DNA of 64,000 nt from Sporothrix humicola (lineage: Eukaryota; Ascomycota; Sordariomycetes; Ophiostomatales; Ophiostomataceae). The notes under the pieces were generated by a model. It had not been told where the DNA came from. It searched no databases and saw only the letters and a program-made list of their open reading frames with translations. The position numbers and the translations under genes were made by a program. Location: NCBI GenBank assembly GCA_021396245.1, contig WNYE01000082.1, positions 1 to 64,000 of the forward strand, given 5' to 3'. Below, piece after piece: positions 21,335 to 32,400 of the stretch (positions are counted from its first letter, which is position 1; the number at the start of each line of letters is the position of its first letter).

Positions 21335-24300
21335 GGCTCGCTTAAGGAGACAAATATATTTTTTGTTATTAATAAGTCTTTTTGGTGGTTTAACGTATAC
21401 CGTGTTACTTGTCGGTATTTTTACGTTAAAGAAAACGATTGTAAAGTCGTATTATATTAGCTCGAGGTCGTGATACGTTACGTAAACTAAAAATACTTTT
21501 ATTGTTGTTGTTGATATAATTACGGCGAAGGTATTACCGTTAAACTACGAGTTTAGCTTTTTGTTACCGTAGATAACTTATTTAGCTTTTACCGTACCTT
21601 TTTTATTTACGTATACTTATTTCTTTGGTAGTACGGTTATGCCGGAGTACTATAGGACTAAATTCTACGCGTTTAGTTTGTTAAGACTGTCGAGTTATTT
21701 TTGTATAGTTGAGAGTTAACGTTGTTTATAGTCGGTGAATCGTAACGTTTATTTGTATATTTTGAAGACTAAAGGGTTAACGTAAAAGGTTTTATTTACT
21801 TCGATTATTATTACGTAGACGTTATTAACCTAAGTCTCTTTTTAGTAAAATTCGACAATATAATTAAACTCCGTTTCTTATACCACCGAGGTTATACCAA
21901 AAGCCTATATTTCGTATATAAATAATACGAATGTTAGTATAAGTTTATCGTTTGTAAACTTACGTAAAGGTTACTTTTTACTTATATTTTGGTAAGTTTT
22001 ATAGTCGATGCGTAAGCTTATAAAGTGTGCTAAGCGTCTCGGAGGTTAAAGTTCGGTGTTAGTCTCGTCGGTTGTGAGAGAGTTAACGGAAGACTATCGA
22101 AACGGTATAACGATAAAAGTGCTAACATTTAGTTATATCGTAAGTGGCGTTTTAAAATACGGCGGCGTTAAAGGTCGTAAGACGACCGTGAGTTCGTTGA
22201 GGAAAGTTAAGGTAACGGTTATATCGTTTATAAGGCCGTATTAAAGCGTAAAAGAGAGTTTTCTTCGTATATTGTTAAAATTATTAATATCGCGGGGCGG
22301 TAAATCTTTAATTTTTACTTTTAAAAGTACGTATACGGGCGGTGTTACGGCCGAACGGATTAGTAAATTTAACATAAGCGTAAGTTTCGAAGACGAAAAA
22401 GTAATTTATTAGGCCGAAGGGGTGGTAAGAGCCGATGGGGTAATAAGGGCTAATGGTTAATACCGTGTTATATACTTATTTATGGTAAAATCTTTAACTA
22501 TAATAATTTTTTGCCCTTCGATCGGCGTAAACGTAAAGACGAGTAATGGTTTACTTTAGTCGATACCGAAGGAGATTTAATCCTCTACGAAGTTTACGTT
22601 ACCGACGATAGTGTTGTTTTCTTTAGGTGTAAAAAGAAAGAGAGATTTGTGAAGTTTTATAAATAAGGTCTTAAGTACCTCTTTCGTTACTGGGAGGTAA
22701 ATGTAGTAAATACGGCCGTGTAAGCTGTTATAGTTTACGAGTTGGTTAATAACGCCCCGGGAAACGAAGCGGTTCGTTTTCTCCTTGTATGTTTACTTAA
22801 GGTGTACGTATGCGTTACAGCCGTATATACGAAGGTGGTTAATGTATAGCTTGTAAAGGTTTTTCGGTATGCCGAGTACTTTATATAAGCGTTTTTAAGG
22901 CGCCTCGTTGTCGGGGTTACGGCGAGAGGGTAAAAGGTTTAACGTTATAATAACCGTGTTAACGGTAAAAAGTTATAAAGTAAGAGGTAAGTTAGTATTT
23001 TTTAAGGACACGCGGGCTATGGTTACGATAATTTTACCATTAACTTTTAAAGGGCCGTTCGATAAGGGTATATAAACCGTTATTAGTTTAATAATAATAC
23101 TTGTCTTGTAAGACTACGTTTTAAAGTTTCTCTTATACCATTATTCGTTACCTTAGCCGAATTCGGTGCCACCGTCGAAGCTAATAGTATACACTTTAAA
23201 ACTTATTTAACGCTCGAAATATATTACGAACTCTTTTAATTTCGTAAAAACTTTATCTTTTGTACGTAAAAAAGTAATTTACTTAAAACCGGAGTAAACG
23301 TTAAAAAAATATACGAAATATCGTATATTTTTAAATCCGGTCTTGTAAAACATTACATCGACGCGTATAAGGTGTCTTAGCGCTTAAAGGTTATCGTTTT
23401 GACGTTTACTTATAACCTTTTATAATTTAGTTAAATTATAGTTATAATAATAGCGTGTAAGTTTACCGGTAAAAGTAATACTTACGTTTTTCGCGGCGCA
23501 CTTAACGGTATCGATGTTCGTATAAAAGAGGTACTTATGTATAATATCGTAGTCAATAAACATTATAAAGATATTTAGGGTCTCTCTTAAGGTAAAGACT
23601 ACGTTACGTAAGAAAAAAACTTTTTTCTCTTATATAATCTCCTAGAAAAGCTAACCTTATAGCGTAAAGATTACGTTATTTTCGAAATCGATTTTTATAC
23701 TTTTTTTTTTAAAGGTACCAATAAAGACGATGTTAATTAGTCTTTGAAGAGTGTAAATAGTATCGTTGAGAAATACTTTATTTATAACGTCGTTTTTTAG
23801 TATAGTTTTAAAGTTAGTTTTACTTTTAATTTTTTTTTTACGTATACCGTTGTTTAAATTAAAGAAAAATTATAGGTTAACTAATCGTTTAAAGTTGTTA
23901 AACCACTTGATATTATTAAATTTGTAGGTAAAAGAGTTAAAGTCGAGAAAGACTAAGTCGTAGTTAAGGATCCCGGTGGTCGTAAAAATTATATACACCG
24001 TTTAATACTATTAAAAGGTCGCGAATGTTATAAAGGCGGTATTAAAAGTTAGGTTCGTAATGGGTTGTTAAGTTATATTGTTTGTAGTTAACGGTTAAGG
24101 GTTATCGATTGTTACGTTTACTATAGTAAATGTTACGTTAAAGAGACTCGAGGCGAAAGAGGCGATAATAAGGTTAACTTTAACTAAGGTTTACGAAGGT
24201 TAGTTTTTATTTTTGTCGTTACTTTTCGGCGGTGGGCGAGGGGATATATTAACACTTTTACTTTTTTTATTTTTACCTCCGTTACGGTTACGGTATCGAG

Positions 24301-25357
24301 TGTTTATTCGCGTACGAAATTACTCGTATAATTCGTTAGTATCGTAATATTTGTTACACTTATTATAAACCGGTATACTTAAACGATGTTTATAACTATA
24401 ATAGTTATATACTACGTACGTAAGGGTTTATATGTTGTTGTGTATAATTTTATTGTTTTATTAAACGGAGGAAAAAGTAAGTTACTTACCGTTGTTAATG
24501 TTTAAGCTTTCGATAATTTGAGTAACGATTTAGAGAACCTGTTTATACGTAAGCTCGCCGTCGATGGATTTACGTATATCGATATTAAAGGAGATAAAAG
24601 TAATAGTTTTAATTTGGCGAAATAAAAAAGTAATCTTCGTTTTTTCGTATTGTTTAAATTAAGAGGTATTAAGGATTACTATAAGTTTTTAAAACTTGGC
24701 GAAGTAGTCTCGAGGTGTAACGAAGCTCGTAACATCGAAGCGAGTAAAAGTAATAAGCGTATCGAGCGCGGTTACGTTAAAAATAGTGCTAAAAACGCTC
24801 TTGATAACTTTGTATTAGAGATAAAGTTTTAAGTTATTCTCGTTATAACCGTACTGGGCTAAGTACGGCTTGAGGTTAATAACGGTCTCGTTAATAATAT
24901 TAAGGACCTCCGAACGGCCCTTAAACTATACTTTGTAAGCCGTTTTGGTTGTTAGTTGTTTTGCCTCCGGAGAAACGGCGTTAGGCTTTACGGGCTCGGG
25001 AACGTTCTTTTCGAGCTATATTTCGAAGTCGTTAAAGTAACAAACAGTCTAGATCTAATTATCTTATACCTCGTAGTTAGTCTTAGTAAGTATAAGTACT
25101 TTAGCTATTTTACCCTCTAAAAGCTTAACGTCGATTAAAGTAACTATCGTGGATACTGTTTTTATTAAAAAGTTACGATATTCGTAATGTTTCGATGTAC
25201 GATTTTAACGTTAAAAGTTAAATTTTTACCCTTAAATTCGTTTTTGAGCGATTGTGGTCCGCGTAAAGGTTAAAATATAACGAAAAGTAAATATTTAGTA
25301 TCTTCACACCTTGTTAATTCGATTGATGCAACTTATGCCAGAAAAGCGGAAGCTCAG

Positions 25358-25370
25358 AGGGCTTATAACC
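25358..25370 (-). other. Primer-binding site, half-tRNA type
   Basis: Plus-strand AGGGCTTATAACC lies immediately inside the 5' LTR of the minus-strand element. It equals the anticodon stem-loop of eukaryotic initiator tRNA-Met (AGGGCTCATAACC) at 12 of 13 positions. The single difference is C to T in a CpA context, as RIP makes. Priming from a cleaved initiator tRNA at this internal site is known for Drosophila copia and yeast Ty5. Confidence 0.82.
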
Positions 25371-25489
25371 TGTTGGGCTATAGGTACAGAAGAAATGTTG
25401 TATAGAGAGGAGGCGAGAATGCCAGAATCTGTGGCTCCCGGGCAGGGCTAAATCTATGGCGCTAGGGTCACGTGACCCTTAGCCCAACA
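25371..25489 (-). repeat. 5' LTR of the copia element (right copy)
   Basis: 119 bp with 10-bp perfect terminal inverted repeats (TGTTGGGCTA / TAGCCCAACA). It carries the same 16-bp CACGTG-centred palindrome at 25464-25479. Confidence 0.92.
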
Positions 25490-27986
25490 GACTATGACTC
25501 TGCTCTTGCCGTCCTATCTTATCGCACCGATCGCACTTGCCGGCTCCCCATTCGCCAATTCGCCAGGAACGCCAAGGGCATTTTGTGGGCAGGCGCGACT
25601 GGTTCTCCGAGCTGTCCAGTCATGTCAAAAGCTAGCCAAACAATAAGCTTCGTTTTGGCCAAAATCCAGGACCAACATAAACGACCATTGACCATGCCTT
25701 TTTTTAAGCTGTCAAAGGCGGCATCTTTATTCACCTCACGTCAGTCATGCCAGAATCGAACCCAGACGGCACTAGTGCACACCATCGAGTGTCGACACTT
25801 ACACGCTCGAAAACCACTGCATTCGTCATGTAAGATTTATTTCTGACGCACCATCTCGCGACCGCCCGAACTGGCTAGCCCGGCTTCCTGGGTTCGCGAT
25901 CAGGGTTCTGACGGGATGGTTGGGGATGGGCCCGCTGCAGTGTAACTGTGGCCATTGGGAGGGCGGCCAGACAATTCAGCCTGATTTGTGGTGAGGAGAT
26001 CTTTGTTGATCCCGACGACGATGCAAACGACAATGGAAAATGGGAAGGGCAAAGAGGAGAGCTGGAGGAAAAAAGAACAAAACAGAGCAAGGAGAAAAGG
26101 ACCAAGAAGACGAACCAGGGAAGATGAAGGCGAAAAGTGCATAGAGAATGGCTCTCACCGCTCAACGGCCTGCCGTGCCGTCCGACGCGCCATTGGCCAT
26201 TGCTACGCAACTTCTCCAAACTCTGGTTTCGACTGTTGACATCGCATCGTTTCCGCGCATGCTCGCGATCAAAGCAAAGCAGTGCCTCCCATCACATGGC
26301 CCTCGCATATCACAAACTGTTGCCTCGGGAGCACAGGAGACATATACGAGTACGAGGACGTCGACACTTGTTTTTTTTCTTTCTTTTCTTTTTTTCTGAA
26401 ATATTTGCGAATCAGAACCGTCGAATGTCATTCTGGGTTCTGAGGTCTCAAGACAGGTACATTTTAGAACCTAACGCTGCGAACCTACTCCGTTTGCGAT
26501 CGGAAGACAACAACCTTAACGAAGCGGACAAGAAAACAAAAAAAAGAAAGGTTGGAATTGTCTGGTCCATGGGCCTGAATGCCTCAAATACCCCACAGCC
26601 TCGCCATGGTCTCGCATGGTCTGACTTGACTTGGCTTGGACTCGGCCTAGATCGCGGGTTCTCGCAGAGCCTCGCGGCGGTTTCTTGCTTTCATTTGTCC
26701 TCGCAAGCTTCTCCAACATTCGGAGTAGCTCAAGCCACCACCAGAAAGGCCTGCCCCAAACCTACACATGCATCCTCGGCGGCTCCCTCTAGCCCCCGCA
26801 ATTCCACTCCATCGCCAACCTTAGACACTAAGACGGTAGAACTAAGACGGCACAATCGCCGCTGTTAACATAGATGAGCAAACTTGTCGTTCAAGTTTAT
26901 TCAATTGCGGTTAGTATGATACGAGACTCATGTCTTCTCTCTCTTCTTCATTTGAAAAGAAGCAGAAGAAAGCCTTCTTTTTTCGTCCGCTTTTCTTCTC
27001 CAGTTTTCCATCTACTTTTGTTCGATCCCAGGTCTCATTTTCCCCGCATCCTGTCACTCAGTCTGATTTCCTGGAGTCCCCGGAATGACGCTGGTTCCTT
27101 TGACTTTCTCCTCTTCTCTGCCCTGTCAAAACTGCCAATTGGTAACCTGCCCTGCAAGTTTGCTTGTACAAGTGTACAGGAAAGAAGAAAAACAGACACA
27201 TGGACATCAGAAAAGCACGGAATAGCATACATTTACGGATTGACGGCTCGGGGAGGCTGGACATCTGCAAACCCCCAGACCTGACCCCGCGCCTGAATCA
27301 TTCGACTTCTGCACGGCCTGCCTGTTCGTTTGCTTATTTCCTCTTGCCCTGTTTTTCTTTGTTTCTTGGCTGCGAGCCGCTCCCGTTGATCTTGGCTGCT
27401 GCTTGTCCGACCACAGTTTGATCTTGCGAGCATTGAGTAAGGCAAGTGCCATAATGCCCACAGCACTAAATGAGTTCCTACTGCGTAGTCCCACGCCTGC
27501 TGCCCGTTGGCATTTATTGTCTATCACCACCTGTTATGTCACTTTCTTCTTCGTTCGCATGTTTCCTATTCCCGTTTGGGATCTCCCCGCCAGATGAAAT
27601 GCAGTCGCTTGCCCTCGCTTGGTAGTCCGGGTGAATGCGCCGGGTTATGGTTCTGGTATGTTTTGAGAGATTTGGGCGCTTCAAGTGCTTTGAGCCAAGA
27701 GTAGAGCAATATACACATACAATGTCCGGGTTTCCCGCCTGCCTGGTTATAAATATTGCCATCGTCCCGTGTTTACACTCTTGGCATACTTCGTGACGGG
27801 ACGTGTCGTCCTGGCTGTTTATATTCTCTCTTCCCCGTCACATCTTTCTCCCTCTCCTTTTTATATTTCTGCTATATTTCTCACCTCTCCTTCCTCAATC
27901 CCTCAATTTCCTCGAGGTCTTGCCCTGCCTAACCCCTCTCTCCGATCCATCTCTTGCCATTATTTACTGTTCCCTCCCCCGTCAAC
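25490..27986. other. Long intergenic region and esterase leader
   Basis: About 2.5 kb of ordinary-composition DNA with pyrimidine-rich runs. Several open frames of 80-240 codons are low-complexity and have no recognised domain, so none is called. The end holds the TATA box (27748-27755) and CT-rich leader of the esterase gene. Confidence 0.5.
27748..27755 (+). promoter_or_regulatory. TATA box of GDSL esterase gene
   Basis: TATAAATA lies about 230 bp before the ATG at 27987 and is followed by a CT-rich leader, usual for a well-expressed fungal gene. Confidence 0.5.
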
Positions 27987-29051
27987 ATGCGCTTTGGTCA
28001 AAGTCTCTTCGCGGTGGTTGCCAGTAGCGGCGTCGTTGCTGCTGCTGGCTGCGGCGGGTCGTCTACCAAGACGTTCGAAAACCTAGTTACCTTTGGCGAC
28101 AGCTACTCGGATAATGGTCGTCTCAATTACTACGGCGGCCACAAGGGCCAGCCCCCACCGGTCGGAACCCTGCAGACCGAGACCACTTCTACGGCGAGCG
28201 GCGGCCTCACATGGGGCCAGTACGTCCAAAAGAGCGTGCCCGGCCTTGCCTTCTTCGACTACGCCGTCAGCGGCGCCACATGTTCCAACGAGATCATCGA
28301 CCGCTACTTCGGCCTGATCAACCGCTCGTTCCCTTCGGTTATGGACGACGAGATCCCATCTTTCCAGGCCGATGTCGCCGGCAACCACTCGCTGTACCAG
28401 AACCGCACCGCCGACAACACCGTCTACACCCTGTGGATCGGCACCAACGACATTGGCTTTGGCGGATTTTTGAACGATGCCCAAACTGCTGGCACAAACA
28501 TCACCACCTATGTGGACTGCGTCTTCTCCGTGCTCGATGCCATCTACGCTGCGGGTGGCCGTCGTATCGTGCTCTTCAACATGGCGCCGTTGCACATTAC
28601 CCCCATGTACCGTCCCCAGAGCGAGGGCGGCTCGGGCGACAACCAGTACTGGGGCAACAAGACGCTCTACAACCAGACCGAGTATTCGTACAAGATCATG
28701 GAGTACACCACGAACATCAACACCATCTTCGACTATGGTGTTCCCTTCCACAGCCTCGTGCGTCGCCGCTGGCTCGGATCGTCCGTCTCCATCTTCAACA
28801 CCCACCAGCTGCTGACCGATATCTACAACAACCCGTCCGAATACCTGACTGCGCCTGCCAATGCTACGGGCTTCTACAACCATTGCCAGCCTACCAGCTC
28901 ACTCAACTGCACAAAGGCTGCCGGCGAAGCCGACAACTTTATGTTCTACGACGAGCTGCACCCCTCGGCCAAGACTGATAGTGTCATTGCGAAGCACTTT
29001 TTGGAGGTCGTTGACGGCATCTCCAAGTATGGCACGACATACAGCTCGTGA
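27987..29051 (+). CDS. Secreted GDSL acetylesterase (CE16-like)
   Basis: Serine esterase of the SGNH/GDSL type, probably removing acetyl groups from plant or fungal polysaccharide fragments outside the cell. Single exon of 354 aa from the ATG at 27987; the frame is open further upstream, but only this ATG places a signal peptide (about residues 1-20) at the N-terminus. Block I is VTFGDSYSDNG with the nucleophile Ser. Block II Gly lies in SGATC, block III is GTNDIGFGG, and block V is YDELHPS carrying the catalytic Asp and His. Several NxT/S sequons suggest N-glycosylation. The length matches fungal CE16 enzymes. A lipase-type GDSL enzyme is the main alternative. Confidence 0.9.
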   Translation: MRFGQSLFAVVASSGVVAAAGCGGSSTKTFENLVTFGDSYSDNGRLNYYGGHKGQPPPVGTLQTETTSTASGGLTWGQYVQKSVPGLAFFDYAVSGATCSNEIIDRYFGLINRSFPSVMDDEIPSFQADVAGNHSLYQNRTADNTVYTLWIGTNDIGFGGFLNDAQTAGTNITTYVDCVFSVLDAIYAAGGRRIVLFNMAPLHITPMYRPQSEGGSGDNQYWGNKTLYNQTEYSYKIMEYTTNINTIFDYGVPFHSLVRRRWLGSSVSIFNTHQLLTDIYNNPSEYLTAPANATGFYNHCQPTSSLNCTKAAGEADNFMFYDELHPSAKTDSVIAKHFLEVVDGISKYGTTYSS

Positions 29052-30411
29052 GGGCAGGGATAATAGAGAGAGAAAGGGGGGATAGGCATATTTTCAGGGA
29101 CAATATTTGTCAGGCAAGGTTTTACCACCAAAAATAAAATAAAATAAATTATAATAAGATGCATGGAATTAATCTCGAAAAAGATGGTGATGGTCCTTTC
29201 ATCTCTACTCTATGTGTACTCCGTACGACATATGTCGTAGTTTGGGCACTCATAAGTTGTGACCCACTCGTGGCAGGCTTGCGATTGGCTCCTTCTCTCC
29301 TACGCTGCTACTTGCGCCCGTCTTCTGATTCGCTGGCGCACAGGCAGGAGCGACCTAAAACCCACCTTATTTTCAGTTAATACCAGTAAAGACGGCCAAA
29401 ATGTCACCCCAAAACTCACCAAAACCACGCCAGAACTGCACCAAGAGCCCAGCCTGGAAGAGGTAGGAGCGAATGGGAAAGTCGAGAATAGCCTACGCGG
29501 AGACGGAAAAACGGGCTGCCTGCGCAAAAATTCAGCCGACCCCAGCGCCAGAGCGTGACGCTCTTTGTCTCGCTGCTTCTTTGCCTCCTCTGCCTCGCTC
29601 TTTCCAATTTTGCACTTGCCAATTCAATCGCCTCCTGCCACCACACCGCACGCGCAAACCTAATCCACAGAGAGCCTCCTGCCCCCGCGCGCTGCACCGG
29701 CATTAAGCCCCGTTGTCTCCTTCCCTTTTTTTTTTGTTTCTTTTTTTCTTGTCCTTTGACTCGCTCCTTCCTAGTCGCCGTGCTCCGTACCCCGTGCCTG
29801 CCTTGTCTACGCTGTTGTGGGACGCGTTTTTCCCTTTCGCATTAACGTTCACTCTCACTCGTGTCTCTCGTTCAACCTCACCCTCCGCCCCCGATCTCTC
29901 CTTCCCTCTCCGTTTCGCGCCGGCCCCTTTCTTCCCCATCCTCGGGATCACACGCGCCATCGGCCTGGATCTAGACGCCTCTCTCGTTTCTCGTGTTTGC
30001 GATCCCTCCCTTTTGACACCACGCCCCCATCTCCATCCCCCCATCATCCACTTCATCCGGCCTGGCCCTGTCAATCTTCCTATCATCGTCACTTGACCTT
30101 GGTGGCCTTCAATCGCATCTGGCTGCCATCGCCACCGCGCATTCGTTCCTCTTGGCATCAACGCACGTCTCGTCTCGCCTCCTCTTTGGCAGACTCCACG
30201 TCTCCGATTGTCTAGTCTGCATCTGCGCATCTCGCATTAGCTTCTCCTTGACGACACACCACTCATTCGACCCTCCGACCTCCGACCGTGTCTGTCACAA
30301 TTTGATAGGACGAATAAAACGCGTTTGCTTCGCATCCCATTTTGACGCGATACTCGCCGTAATCCGGTTCTCTCGATCCCGACAGCCTTATCTCCTCTCT
30401 ATACCGCAACC
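29052..30411. other. Intergenic region and long CT-rich leader
   Basis: The 3' flank of the esterase and a long, pyrimidine-rich upstream region of the Gln-rich gene. It contains one TACTCCGTA nonamer at 29217-29225. No gene is supported. Confidence 0.5.
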
Positions 30412-32400
30412 ATGTATCAACCACAGTATAACTTTCAAAACCCTGGCGGGCCGGGCGCCTTCAACACTCCTCCTCCACAACAGATGCAGCAGCCGGGCCA
30501 ACAGCCGCCGCCACAACAGCAGATGCCTCCCGGCTCCATGCCAGGCCAGCAGCAACAGATGATGTACGCCCAGCAGTTTAACATGCAGGCTGGCCAATCG
30601 CCGTTCATGCAGGGCGCCGGCAATCCTAATATGATGGGCGCCCCGGGACCCGGCGGTATGATGCAGAGCCCTGGCATGCCCCATATGGCAGCCAATGGAC
30701 AAAGTGAGTCGACAGCATATCCATCTTGATATTCGAGTTATGTTGGAATCTAACGTTGTTTTTTCAGTGGGATACCAGGCTCCGTTCACCGGCTCCCCGT
30801 ATGGCGTGGGAATGCCGGCTAGCGCCGGTCAGCCGCAGATGCCGCCCAATTTTAACATGATGGCAGTGGCGGGTCAAATGCCCGGCTTTCCCATGACGCC
30901 CCAACAGCAACAAGCCTTCATCCAGCAGCAGCAACAGCAGCAGCGTATGCAGCCGCCGCAGCAAAGCCCTGGTGGGATGGGCACACCGCAGCGGCCGTTC
31001 AACCCGATGCAGCAGGGCAGCCCTATGGCCGGCATGCCCATGTCGCAACAGCATCAGATCCAACAGCAGCAGCAGCACCAGATCCAAATGCAACAGCAAA
31101 TGCAACAGCAGCAACACAAACAGCAGCAGCAGCAGCAGCAGCAGCATCAGCATCAACAGCATCAACTCCAGCATCCTCAACAACACCCACAGCATCCTCA
31201 GCAGCAGCATCCTCAACATCCGCAGCACCCTCAGCAACAACATCCCCAGCATATGCAACATCCCCAACACCCGCAGCATACTCCGACACCGCAACCGCAG
31301 CCTCAGCAACCCCCGACGCCATCACAGCAACACATGCCGACTCCCTCTCCAAAACAATTACAACACCAGCAGATGCCACCGCACCAGTCTCCCCACCCCC
31401 AGCAGATGCAACAGCCACAGCCGCCCCACCCTCAACAGCAGCAACAGCCTTTCAATGCGATGCAGAGCCCTCACGGTCCACCTAACGCGCAACACCCGAA
31501 CGCTCCCCAGCCACCGCACTCGGCCGGCCTGCAGTCCGGCGTACCGACACCCCAGACGCCAACCTTCCCGGGCACTGGCGGCCCTGTTGCTAACGGCACC
31601 AGTGCCGCACAAGGCCCGCCGCTCAGCCCTAGCAGCGAAACCCGCGAAAAGGAGCTGTTCACTGTGTTACTGAACATCAACCAGGAGCTTCTCTACGAGT
31701 CAATTCAGCTGCGGAGTACACAGGTCGCTCTTAAGAAGGAACATGCCGCCGAGTCTGGTGTTGACGAGCAACAGCCCAGCGAGTCAACAGAGCCCGTATC
31801 CGAGGAGGAAAAGCTCGTACGGGCAGACTACATCCAGTACGTTCAGCCCTCCTGTCTTTTCCTTTCCATTTTCCCTTTTTCTTATGCACCAACTAACATA
31901 CGTATAGATGCATGAAGCGTATCCAGTCAAACCTGGCATACCTGGCGAGTTTGGCCGATAGGAAGATGACTGCCAATGCTGCAAAGGGTCCCAGTTTCTT
32001 GAGCGCTCCCACGCTCAGCCTCAACTTCCGCCTCCGTCCCGCTGCGCCACCGCCGCCACCAGCAGGTGCCGATCCCGCACAGCAGCCCGAGGATCCTAAC
32101 AGCGATCGCGAGGAGCGGCACAAGTTCATCCGCGAGCTATACAGCAAACTTCAGAGTTTCTACCCGGGTATCGACTACACAAGGGAGCCTGCTTTTGCCG
32201 CCCCAACGAACCAGGCTGCTGGCGGTGGTCCCGGAGGTCCTGGCGGCCCGGGTGGCCCTGGTGGTGCTTTCAACAACCGGGCTGGGCCGGGCGGCACACC
32301 ACACGGCGTCGGCCAGGGAAGCCCACCGATGCACCGCACACCCCAGATGGGCATGATGCAAGGGCCGCCTGGTGCGCCACAAGGCATCCCAATGGCATAG
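30412..32400 (+). CDS. Gln-rich SSXT-domain protein (SWI/SNF-type)
   Basis: Probable chromatin-remodelling co-activator subunit related to human SS18/SYT, plant AN3/GIF and possibly yeast Snf11. Three exons: 30412-30703, 30768-31836 and 31908-32400 (617 aa). Residues 1-about 390 are Gln-, Pro-, Met- and His-rich, with a nearly pure Gln/His/Pro block encoded at about 31050-31300. The SSXT-like region starts at LFTVLLNINQELLYESIQL. After an acidic insert it continues across the last intron as DYIQCMKRIQSNLAYLASLADRK, which matches the RNLxYLAxIAD pattern of the family. A Gly/Pro-rich tail follows. The acidic insert separating the two SSXT halves is longer than in animals and plants. The domain call rests on pattern recognition. 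Confidence 0.72.
31052..31300 (+). repeat. CAG/CAA/CAT-rich coding repeat
   Basis: Imperfect trinucleotide repeat coding for runs of Gln, His and Pro, including a run of CAG triplets near 31121-31145. It is likely length-polymorphic between strains. Confidence 0.75.

Larger units (their letters stand above)
19900..25489 (-). mobile_element. Ty1/copia retrotransposon, RIP-inactivated
   Basis: An LTR retrotransposon of 5590 bp lying on the minus strand. Two 119-bp LTRs (19900-20018 and 25371-25489) start TGTTGG and end CAACA, the usual ends of copia LTRs. The interior from about 20100 to 25300 is AT-rich with CpA/TpG depletion, so every gene is full of stops. A residual stretch at 21035-21334 reads as copia reverse transcriptase on the minus strand, fixing the orientation: 5' LTR at the right, primer-binding site at 25358-25370, polypurine-like tract at 20019-20027. 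The five bases flanking the outer LTR ends (TCGAT and GACTA) do not match, so no target-site duplication is visible. The element is dead. Confidence 0.9.

Noticed and set aside
20100..25300. Short open frames inside the retroelement (for example 22056-22244 and 24650-24832, plus strand)
   Set aside because: Orientation is minus by the reverse transcriptase remnant; these are chance frames in RIP-mutated DNA.
25745..25860. tRNA or SINE-like B box (minus-strand GGTTCGATTCT) with a CGTCAG/CTGACG outer stem
   Set aside because: The T-arm bases do not pair and no A box or anticodon stem could be placed; treated as chance.
26137..26868. 243-codon open frame, plus strand
   Set aside because: Unusual composition with Phe and Arg runs from pyrimidine tracts, no recognised domain and no good start.
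28083..28883. 266-codon open frame antisense to the GDSL esterase
   Set aside because: Lies entirely opposite a well-supported gene; Val/Gly-rich shadow of GC-biased codons.
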